Shown: in pieces, positions 1 to 5,963 of the stretch | How positions within the stretch are numbered: the stretch's first letter is position 1 | Layout of the letters: every line of letters starts with the position of its first letter | NCBI GenBank assembly: GCA_016934135.1 | Contig: JAFGTK010000012.1 | Coordinates: 1-7,934, forward strand | From: Deltaproteobacteria bacterium | Lineage (GTDB): Bacteria; Desulfobacterota; Desulfomonilia; UBA1062 | Direction of reading: 5' to 3' | Length of the DNA stretch: 7,934 bases | Notes under the pieces: generated by a model | What the model was told of the DNA's origin: nothing | Seen by the model: the letters and a program-made list of their open reading frames with translations, nothing else | Database searches by the model: none | Position numbers and translations under genes: made by a program

Positions 1-23
1 GTATTTGCTGTCCAATATCAACT

Positions 24-45
24 TATCAGGAAAATTGGCCTGATA
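24..45. promoter_or_regulatory. Inverted repeat upstream of the GIY-YIG gene
   Basis: A perfect 7-bp dyad (TATCAGG at 24-30, CCTGATA at 39-45) with an 8-nt AT-rich loop lies 24 bases before the GIY-YIG start codon. It has no T-run, so it is not an obvious terminator. It could be an operator or a leader hairpin. No convincing -35/-10 pair can be assigned because the window begins only 23 bases upstream. Confidence 0.3.
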
Positions 46-69
46 GGAATTGTGATGAGAAGGAGATAG

Positions 70-940
70 ATGAAAGATACAGCAACAGTAAAACTTTTTT
101 TAGCCGAAGGTAGCCCGACCTCAGTCAGAACTGCCGAATTGTCCAATTGGACAGGCAAGGCCGTTGCCGGTCCTCGTTCAAATATCGAAGATATACTGAA
201 GCGAGATGAAGCCAACAATCCCGGAGTATATTTCTTAACAGGAGTCAATCCTGAGACAGGAAGAGACAAGGTCTACATCGGTGAAGCAGAAGTAATACGA
301 AAACGAATCAAGGGGCATATGGAAAAAGACTTCTGGAAAACCATCGTCTTTTTTGTAAGCAAGGACGAGAACCTGACGAAGGCCCACATAAAGTATTTGG
401 AAGGCAAGTTGATTGAAACAGCTAAATCCGTAGGGCGTTTTGAACTGGAAAACTCTCAGTCAAGCGGATCACATCTTCCTGAATCGGATGCTGCCGACAT
501 GGATTCTTCCTTTTTAGAATGGAACAGCTTCTCCCTATTCTGGGACAGGAATTCTTGAAGCCAATAGTCAGACAGGAAGTAACAAAAAAATCAGATCTTC
601 TATTTTGTGAGATTAAAAACCTCAAAGCAACTGGACGACAAACCGATAACGGTCTTGTCGTGCTGAAAGATTCAGAAGCTGTTCTTGAGGAAAGGCCCTC
701 TACCCAAAATCCAAATATTCAGCCAATCTGAGAAAAATGTTACTTGATGAACACATTGTAGAATCAAGAGAAGATCGACTTGTGTTCGTTTCTGATTATG
801 AATTTTCAAGTCCTAGTGCTGCCGCGGCCGTCATTCATGGTGGGCAGGCAAACGGCCTTACTTCGTGGAAGGATTCAAAAGGTATCTCCCTGAAACAAAA
901 AGAAGAAAAAGACATCCAACAAGTGGATGCACAGGACTGA
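70..940 (+). pseudogene. GIY-YIG nuclease with C-terminal DUF4357 domain, broken by two frameshifts
   Basis: The start ATG at 70 follows a good Shine-Dalgarno (AAGGAG, 60-65). Residues 51-71 carry the GIY-YIG core (PGVYFLTG, then KVYIG), followed by an Arg-rich helix (IRKRIKGH, 76-83) and the catalytic-type Glu in YLEGKLI (E111). The first frame stops at 558, but homologous-looking sequence continues in another frame through 519-731 (LFCEIKNLKATG, GLVVLKDSEA). It then continues in the third frame to 940 (LRKMLLDE, DYEFSSPSAAAAV, WKDSKG), which is the DUF4357 pattern. Each shift fits a one-base deletion, near 517-519 just after a T5 run and near 706-709 at an A4 run. Restoring both bases gives a roughly 290-residue protein, a normal length for this architecture. 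Such proteins are predicted DNA nucleases often found in restriction or defence neighbourhoods, but the biochemical role is not established. Homopolymer sequencing errors could also explain the breaks. Confidence 0.85.
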
Positions 941-965
941 AAAAACGAGCGCGTTTTTCAGCCTG
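932..965. terminator. Strong hairpin at the end of the GIY-YIG gene, possible bidirectional terminator
   Basis: The left arm 932-947 (CAGG, bulged A, CTGAAAAAACG) pairs with 952-965 (CGTTTTTCAGCCTG). The stem is about 14 bp with two single-base bulges and a 4-nt AGCG loop. The stop codon 938-940 lies in the left arm. The A-run and T-run on either side of a short GC tip resemble bidirectional intrinsic terminators. The GC core is short and the T-run is part of the stem, so termination strength is uncertain. The hairpin separates the broken nuclease gene from the methyltransferase. Confidence 0.45.
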
Positions 966-992
966 TGATCCATAGCGTTGGGCAGAAGATAG

Positions 993-1655
993 ATGAGATA
1001 TAAGATCAAAGATTCTGAGATACGTTCAGAAAATGCGGCCAAGCCTGCTAGTGATGCTGCAGCGTTTCTCGTGAACTGGCTTCGCAAGCGAGAATCTACA
1101 CCCTCGGCACTCGATTATGGCTGCGGTAAGCTTCGCTATACAGCCCATCTTGCTCATCGCAGCAAACATATTGGTCTTGTGGACTCGCAAGTCCAGATCG
1201 AGAGAACTCAACGCATCTGTGGAGAATATACATCAGTGAAGGCATTTGCCTCCCAAAAGTGGCCCGATTGCACTATACAGAATCTAATAGAATTCTGGTC
1301 GTGTCCTGCACGTCGCTACGACTTTGTTCTCTGTGCGCACGTTCTTTCTGCAATCCCATGTCCAAAGACGCGGGCTAAGTCACTTCGGGCAATCCGTGCT
1401 GCTCTCACAAGGGGAGGCCATGCACTTTTTGTCAATCAACATACGAACTCCTATTTCACAGAAGTTAGGAAAAAACCTTCCTCTCAACCCCATTTGGATG
1501 GCTGGATTGTCAAATCAAAGTACGGCGTATCTTACTACGGTATCCTCAACAAGGAGTCTGTAATCAAACTGGCCAAACGGTATAATTTCAAAGTTGAAGA
1601 TGCTTGGTTAGAGGGTCAGTCCAATTACGTGCTTGTGTCGAAAGGAAAAACATGA
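993..1655 (+). CDS. Class I SAM-dependent methyltransferase
   Basis: This 220-residue protein has a Rossmann-type methyltransferase core. SAM-binding motif I is ALDYGCGK (39-46), and the acidic residue closing strand 2 is D64 in GLVDSQ. A motif IV-like strand YDFVLCAHVL (109-118) is followed by a helix and LTRGGHALFV (138-147), the usual post-motif strand. The C-terminal part (GWIVKSKYGVSYYGI, 170-184, and beyond) is a variable substrate region. The DNA-amino-methylase motif (N/D)PP(Y/F) is absent, so a small-molecule, protein or RNA substrate is more likely than DNA N6/N4 methylation. The ribosome site is weak (AGAAG, 984-988). The stop overlaps the start of the next gene (ATGA), so the two are almost certainly co-translated. 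Substrate unknown. Base composition is more AT-rich than the genes after 2700. Confidence 0.85.
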   Translation: MRYKIKDSEIRSENAAKPASDAAAFLVNWLRKRESTPSALDYGCGKLRYTAHLAHRSKHIGLVDSQVQIERTQRICGEYTSVKAFASQKWPDCTIQNLIEFWSCPARRYDFVLCAHVLSAIPCPKTRAKSLRAIRAALTRGGHALFVNQHTNSYFTEVRKKPSSQPHLDGWIVKSKYGVSYYGILNKESVIKLAKRYNFKVEDAWLEGQSNYVLVSKGKT

Positions 1656-2374
1656 AGATCTTCGGGCAACCTGCCGACTATTCTGAGATTCTCCAACGTG
1701 TCTTCTGGTTTAGCTTTGCCACGGGCATACTGTGCACGGTCATGCTTGCCAAGGGCTCACCTGCAGTTCAGGCACTCATTGATTCCGTTGTTACTGAAGC
1801 AGACATTGGGCCTATCAAAGGCATCAAAGTTCTTTATGTTCTGATTCCAGGGGTCATCGCAGTATTCTCTCGTGTGATTAAGTTGCATGACCGGATCTCT
1901 GACGTCTTAAGAATACGCTTCATATTCGATACCCGATATTTTCTTTATCCTCTTTGCCAAGGCGTCGGCCTTGAACTAAACGATACTCGAAAAGCGGCTA
2001 TTGACAAGACACGAGATGACTCAATGTATCAAACTGTATACAAATATGCAGGGTTTAGAGACCCGATGATTGATGTACAGCTTGTCCGCACGGCTGCGGA
2101 CAACTGGGGATGGTTCTGGGTCCTTGTAGAATCGTCCTTTTTGTTCCTTACTTCCGCAATTATCTTTGCGTGCATAAGCAAATGGAACTATATGACAGTC
2201 TTCATAGTTGTTGTTATGCTTGAGATAGTGTTCATACTCTTTCAGTGGCTTGCATGCATCAAGAGTGCAGCGCCTCAGGTCCAGGCAATCCTGAGTGGTC
2301 AAGATAGATCTGCCTTCATACGCAACTACTTTGAAAGACTAACAGAGGGCGAAAACACGTCCATGAAATATTGA
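1652..2374 (+). CDS. Four-helix membrane protein, translationally coupled to the methyltransferase
   Basis: I start this gene at ATG 1652, which overlaps the upstream stop, rather than at the in-frame ATG 1604 inside the methyltransferase gene. The product is 240 residues. Hydrophobic segments lie at about 17-33, 56-74, 154-175 and 180-202. A soluble loop of about 80 residues separates the two helix pairs and holds a charged, conserved-looking stretch (KLHDRISDVLRIRF, 77-90, then FDTRYFLYPL). A short basic/acidic tail follows the last helix. No catalytic motif is recognisable, and I cannot assign a family. The ATGA overlap argues that it works with the methyltransferase, for example as a membrane partner, target or effector. 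The two-plus-two helix layout resembles small membrane effectors of defence systems only in general form. Confidence 0.8.
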   Translation: MKIFGQPADYSEILQRVFWFSFATGILCTVMLAKGSPAVQALIDSVVTEADIGPIKGIKVLYVLIPGVIAVFSRVIKLHDRISDVLRIRFIFDTRYFLYPLCQGVGLELNDTRKAAIDKTRDDSMYQTVYKYAGFRDPMIDVQLVRTAADNWGWFWVLVESSFLFLTSAIIFACISKWNYMTVFIVVVMLEIVFILFQWLACIKSAAPQVQAILSGQDRSAFIRNYFERLTEGENTSMKY

Positions 2375-2387
2375 CATTTTTGATAAA

Positions 2388-2496
2388 AGATGGGTCGCCA
2401 AGATAACACTATGTAATCTTTGTTGTTAAACCTGAAAATCTCTCCTTTTTAGTCCTTAGAAGCCACATTAGAGGTCAAAAAAAAACCTTTAAGAAA
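2388..2496 (+). repeat. Intergenic direct repeat, copy 1
   Basis: This block aligns with 3240-3350 in the same orientation. Shared islands, in order, are AAGATGGG(G)TCGCC(C)AAGATAAC, GTAAT, TGTTAAA, AGCC-CAT, GAGGTCAAAAAA and TTTAAGAAA. The copies differ by substitutions and small indels, so they are old or belong to a family rather than a recent duplication. No coding frame is preserved. The copy lies 13 bases after the membrane-protein stop. It may be a noncoding repeat family or the remnant of a small mobile element. Confidence 0.7.
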
Positions 2497-2611
2497 GAGA
2501 ACATCAAAAAGAAAGAAGGGGACGTTCGATTGGAGGAGCCTGGGATCGAAATTTGGGCGACCCTGTGATTCCCGTGGTTTTCAGCCTCTTCCATCCTGAG
2601 CGGTGCAAGGT

Positions 2612-2617
2612 TATAGT
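2612..2617 (+). promoter_or_regulatory. Possible -10 box for the DUF2177 gene
   Basis: TATAGT matches the sigma70 -10 consensus at five of six bases and sits in the most AT-rich stretch before the gene, 120 bases from its start. The hexamer 17 bp upstream (TTCCAT) is a poor -35, so this is a weak call. Confidence 0.2.
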
Positions 2618-2737
2618 ATACATATCATCATAGATACCTTGTCATGTGTCCTTGTCGGGATCAGATCCGGATGTGTTCGACGGGTTAGCGATGATCCTGC
2701 AGCAGATGACGAACTTCATGTATGGAGGTGAAGCTTG

Positions 2738-3142
2738 ATGAGAACCGTCTATCTCTATCTGCTCATCATACCGGTATTCTTCGCGATAGATATGATATGG
2801 CTCGGCCTTGCGGCAAGGGGGTTTTACCGCAACAACCTGGGGCACCTGCTCCGGGTGGATGTCAACTGGGCCGCTGCCATTGGTTTCTATCTGCTGTACA
2901 TCGCCGGGATCATGATCTTTGCCATCATGCCGGCACTTGAGGACAATTCGTTGCGCCGCGCAGTCCTCTTCGGCGGGTTGTTCGGCTTCTTTGCCTATGC
3001 CACCTATGACCTCACCAACCTGGCAACCCTGAAGGGATGGCCGCTCAATGTGGCAGTCGTGGATATCCTCTGGGGCATTGTGCTGACTGCCAGCGTTGCG
3101 GCGGCGGGCTTCTTCATCGGTCGATGGCTCATGATCCCATAA
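2738..3142 (+). CDS. DUF2177 family membrane protein
   Basis: This 134-residue integral membrane protein matches the DUF2177 family by overall pattern. It has an N-terminal helix with a charged face (FFAIDMIWLGLAARGFYR), helices around 47-65 (AIGFYLLYIAGIMIFAIMP) and 77-94, and a last helix near the C terminus. The signature-like loop FAYATYDLTNLATLKGWP is present. Four helices span nearly the whole protein, and the length is typical. I chose ATG 2738 because GGAGGTG (2724-2730) lies seven bases upstream; the adjacent TTG at 2735 would be too close. Family function is unknown; the protein acts in the inner membrane. It stands alone between the two repeat copies, in clearly GC-richer sequence than the genes before it. 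Confidence 0.85.
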   Translation: MRTVYLYLLIIPVFFAIDMIWLGLAARGFYRNNLGHLLRVDVNWAAAIGFYLLYIAGIMIFAIMPALEDNSLRRAVLFGGLFGFFAYATYDLTNLATLKGWPLNVAVVDILWGIVLTASVAAAGFFIGRWLMIP

Positions 3143-3239
3143 CCGGGTAAGGATCACCTGCGCGAAGGATGGGCACCCAGTGCATCGGCTTGTCGAGATT
3201 TAGTTTCTTCGGGATCGAAATCGGTGAAAAACTGAATGA

Positions 3240-3350
3240 AAGATGGGGTCGCCCAAGATAACTCAAAGTAATATCGGGTGTTAAAACTTATGTTCGCCTC
3301 TTTCTGGTCTTAAAGCCCCATTTCGAGGTCAAAAAAGGATATTTAAGAAA
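3240..3350 (+). repeat. Intergenic direct repeat, copy 2
   Basis: This is the second copy of the repeat at 2388-2496, with the same order of conserved islands and the same orientation. It ends 60 bases before the phospholipase D-like gene. Just upstream, 3201-3260 can be read as a short frame ending GEKLNERWGRPR-stop. That resembles the Gly-Arg-Pro-Arg tail of REP-associated tyrosine transposases, but it is too short to prove anything. The two copies bracket the DUF2177 gene. Confidence 0.7.
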
Positions 3351-3410
3351 CCTCTTTATGAACAAGCCACGCTGTTAAAGCATAGACGAACCTGCATCAA
3401 CCCTGATACT

Positions 3411-4901
3411 ATGACTGCGGGCATGGAAAAGTATAAGAATCAGAGAATGTTTCCGCAGACCGATCCGTATGTCCGCCTCCTGGCAGAACAGAGTTTCTCC
3501 CGGGCGGCCGGGGCTCCGCATGTTGAGGGGAACAGTGTGCGTCTGCTGAAAAATGCACAGCAGAACTACCCTGCATGGCTCGATGCCATGCAATCTGCAA
3601 GGAAGAGCATCCATTTCGAAAACTATATCATCTACGACGACGATATCGGGAGGCAGTTTGCTGATGTCATGATTGCACGGGCAGAAGACGGGGTGAAGGT
3701 GAGCGTTGTTTATGACTGGCTGGGAACCCTGGGCACTGCATCGAGGCGTTACTGGAAGCGCCTGAAGGATGCCGGAGTCGAGGTGCGCTGCTTCAACCCG
3801 CCCCGGCTGGACAGACCATTCGGGTGGGTGAACCGGGACCACCGCAAGATGATCGTGGTAGACGGGACTATCGGATTTGTCACCGGGCTGTGCGTGGGGC
3901 AGATATGGGCCGGGTATCCTGAGCGCTCCATCGAACCGTGGCGCGACACGGGCATCATGATAACCGGGCCTGCCATTGCAGACATAGAGCACGCCTTTGC
4001 CGATATCTGGGCGACCATGGGCACTGCTTTGCCTCATGACGAGGTTCCTCACAGGGAGAGCATTCATCCTACGGGCGACGTGTCCCTCCGGGTCGTGGCA
4101 AGCGCCCCGTACACCACAGGCCTCTTCCGGCTGGACCAGCTCATTTCATCTGTCGCCAGAGAGACCCTCTGGCTGACAGATGCATATTTCATAGGTGTTT
4201 CGCCATATGTGCAGGCCCTTACCGCTGCGGTACAGGACGGGGTGGATGTCAGGCTCCTGGTCCCCGGCACCACCGATATCCCGTTTTTGAGTGCAGTCTC
4301 CAGGGCAGGATACCAGCCGCTGCTCGAAGCAGGGGTGAGGATCTTTGAGTGGAACGGCCAGATGCTGCATGCAAAGACCGCTGTCGTGGATGGAAAGTGG
4401 GCCAGAATCGGGTCTACCAATCTCAATATCTCCAGCTGGCTCGGAAATTATGAGCTCGATGTCGCTGTTGAAGATCAGTCTTTTGCCCGAACAATGGAGG
4501 AAATGTACCTTGAAGACCTGTCCCAGTCGACTGAAATCGTGCTTGCCAGGCGCAGGGCCGCCCGCCCGGTCAATAGACGGTCCAGGGCGAGGCATCACCT
4601 GCCTAAAAGAGCTAAGGGGAGCATAAGCCGTGCAGGGGTCGGGGTCATGCGAGTGGGGAATGTCCTGGGCGCTGCCATAACCCACCGCCGGACTCTCGAA
4701 CCTGCCGAAGCGAAACTCATGTTGGGCGCCGGCGCGATCCTTCTCACGCTCGCAACCCTGTTCGTACTCTGGCCGCAATGGCTGGCCATACCCTTTGTCA
4801 TTATCTGCGCCTGGCTTGCTGCAGCCCTTCTCTTCAGGGCGATCAGGCTCATTCTGGATGACCGGAGGAACAACGACGGAGAAAGCCGTCCCCCAGGCTG
4901 A
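3411..4901 (+). CDS. Phospholipase D-like / cardiolipin synthase-like protein with C-terminal membrane hairpin
   Basis: This 496-residue protein has two complete HKD motifs (HxKx4D). The first is H144-K146-D151 in NRDHRKMIVVDG, and the second is H320-K322-D327 in LHAKTAVVDG, followed by IGSTNLN. These make the paired active site of the PLD superfamily, in which one His forms a phospho-enzyme intermediate. The bacterial relatives mostly join phospholipids to make cardiolipin, so a membrane-lipid transferase is the likeliest role. The first motif is followed by GFVTGLCVG instead of the usual GG-N pattern of cardiolipin synthases. A basic linker (about 378-402) leads to two hydrophobic segments (437-454 and 456-476), which likely anchor the enzyme from its C terminus. 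Many cardiolipin synthases are instead anchored at the N terminus. No Shine-Dalgarno is clear before ATG 3411. The frame is open back to a stop at 3375, and ATG 3423 is an alternative start. Confidence 0.85.
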   Translation: MTAGMEKYKNQRMFPQTDPYVRLLAEQSFSRAAGAPHVEGNSVRLLKNAQQNYPAWLDAMQSARKSIHFENYIIYDDDIGRQFADVMIARAEDGVKVSVVYDWLGTLGTASRRYWKRLKDAGVEVRCFNPPRLDRPFGWVNRDHRKMIVVDGTIGFVTGLCVGQIWAGYPERSIEPWRDTGIMITGPAIADIEHAFADIWATMGTALPHDEVPHRESIHPTGDVSLRVVASAPYTTGLFRLDQLISSVARETLWLTDAYFIGVSPYVQALTAAVQDGVDVRLLVPGTTDIPFLSAVSRAGYQPLLEAGVRIFEWNGQMLHAKTAVVDGKWARIGSTNLNISSWLGNYELDVAVEDQSFARTMEEMYLEDLSQSTEIVLARRRAARPVNRRSRARHHLPKRAKGSISRAGVGVMRVGNVLGAAITHRRTLEPAEAKLMLGAGAILLTLATLFVLWPQWLAIPFVIICAWLAAALLFRAIRLILDDRRNNDGESRPPG

Positions 4902-5081
4902 ACAGCAGTAATCCAGGTTACGTAAACGAAGTCCGGGAATGTGATTCTACTATTCGGTTTCTTCCATGAAATGATCGATAAAATGCAACAATTTCACAGA
5001 CACTCCATGAATACTTCATCATTATTATCAGCTGTGGCAGCATTGAACGCTTACAAACGTTGACAGGAAAGAAGTTTCACC

Positions 5082-5393
5082 ATGGACAGAAAGAAGGTCG
5101 CTGTTGTCAGCGGTGGAGAACGAGGTATCGGCAAGGCAATAGGTGATGAGTTCATAAAAGCGGGGTGTTTGAGTCTGCGTGATCGATCTGCCGGACAAAG
5201 ACTACTTCGTTGGAGACATTGCCAGACAGAGCGTTCTGATGCCTTTTGCCGACAAGGTCATCTCGGAACACTGGAACATTGATTTTCTTACAGACAACGC
5301 CTGTCTCTCCGTGGGCGGCCATGAAAACTGGTCGTATGACGATTGCGTGCGGGGGTCGCTGAGCCGTTTATGCTGACAAAACTGATGATCTGT
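5082..5393 (+). pseudogene. Short-chain dehydrogenase/reductase relic, frameshifted and truncated
   Basis: The sequence begins like a normal SDR at ATG 5082 (AGGAAAG at 5065-5071). It has VAVVSGGERGIGKAI, matching the TGxxxGIG nucleotide-binding loop. Near 5165-5173 the homology moves to another frame (VIDLPDKDYFVGDIA, then DFLTDNACLSVGG, the NNAG region). At the G5 run 5351-5355 it moves back (VAEPFMLTKLM). After 5393 the recognisable SDR pattern ends, and an unrelated tail reaches a stop at 5439-5441. The catalytic Ser and the YxxxK pair are missing, so no active enzyme can be made. This is about the first 105 residues of a family usually near 250. The decay suggests an unselected gap between neighbours. 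Confidence 0.8.
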
Positions 5394-5441
5394 CACAATG
5401 ACTATGGATGGACGTATGAACAAAAGGTCAGGGAGGAATAG

Positions 5442-5963
5442 TGTATCACCCTTAACCTGAAATGTACCAGTCACGCCCTGCACCTCAGTAATACTCTCCT
5501 CCTCCATGTGAAATATCTCGCGGCTGAAAGCTGCTCCCGCGCATGATCAGCATGGTGGGATAAAACCGGATCTTGGGAAGTGTTCCGGAAAAGCCCTTTC
5601 CTGTTACTGCTTCACATTCATCATATGGACCTGGATGATGAAATGAAAACATGGACAGGCGTTATTTCGTCAATCTCTCACCCCCCCCAAGGGACCACAC
5701 CTGATATAATTTAATGATATCAGGTCATTGTGAATATCAGCTCAGAGGCATGTATCTTGCTCATCCAGGAGATTGTGGTGTGAAGAACCAGGAGAAAGAT
5801 GCCAATGCCAGGGGAAAAGGGTGTCCTGTTGACTTGGAAGTCCGGCAACTTCCGGCCGAAAGTCGAGCCCCAGGCAACCGGGTTCATACTGGTCCGCACC
5901 ATTCACAATTGGTACAACCAACGCTCGATGCTTGTTATCGAGACATCATTCAGGAGGAGCATC
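5442..5963. other. Long gene-free leader region before the hydrolase
   Basis: I find no recognisable gene in these 522 bases. The features seen are a C8 tract (5681-5688), the promoter/operator dyad (5699-5725) and a small hairpin (GGAAGT 5836-5841 with ACTTCC 5848-5853). A second stem forms near the end (CTCGA...TCGAG at about 5922-5942). If transcription starts just after the -10 box, the hydrolase mRNA has a leader of about 245 bases. Confidence 0.5.
5699..5725 (+). promoter_or_regulatory. Extended -10 promoter embedded in a perfect 9-bp operator-like dyad
   Basis: ACCTGATAT (5699-5707) and ATATCAGGT (5717-5725) form a perfect inverted repeat with a 9-base spacer. Inside it, TGATATAAT (5702-5710) is a perfect extended -10 (TGN plus consensus TATAAT). 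No good -35 lies 17 bp upstream; that position falls within the C8 tract, which suits an extended -10 promoter. A protein bound to the dyad would block the promoter, so repressor control (TetR-, GntR- or MarR-like) of the hydrolase and DUF1330 genes is plausible. No regulator gene is in the window. The same dyad could also fold as an RNA hairpin. Confidence 0.5.

Larger units (their letters stand above)
2375..2737. other. Gene-free, repeat-containing gap before the DUF2177 gene
   Basis: No coding sequence is convincing in these 363 bases. They hold the first copy of the 110-bp repeat (2388-2496), then an AAGGGGACGTTC motif near 2516-2527. After that comes GGGATCGAAAT (2542-2552), joined to TTGGGCGACCC (2553-2563), which is the reverse complement of a segment inside the second repeat copy. 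An AT-rich block at 2611-2640 contains a TATAGT hexamer. Confidence 0.6.

Noticed and set aside
505..520. Programmed -1 frameshift at the T5 run
   Set aside because: The heptamer in the reading frame (C TTT TTA) does not fit the X XXY YYZ slippery pattern. A second, independent shift downstream makes decay or sequencing error simpler.
1604..1651. Upstream ATG for the four-helix membrane protein
   Set aside because: It would put 16 extra charged residues inside the methyltransferase gene. The ATGA overlap at 1652 is the more typical start.
2642..3157. 171-residue open frame on the minus strand across the DUF2177 gene
   Set aside because: It lies antisense to a clear membrane protein with a good ribosome site. 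Its composition is that of a shadow frame, with many charged residues and His/Pro and no motif.
3375..4067. 230-residue minus-strand open frame over the PLD gene
   Set aside because: It is antisense to both the start and HKD1 of an intact PLD gene, with no recognisable domain. High GC removes stop codons by chance.
4146..4778. 210-residue minus-strand open frame over the PLD gene
   Set aside because: It is a shadow of the second HKD half of the PLD gene, with no motif or ribosome site.
5202..5507. 101-residue minus-strand open frame over the SDR relic
   Set aside because: It has no ribosome site before its ATG, and most of it is the reverse of recognisable SDR sequence.
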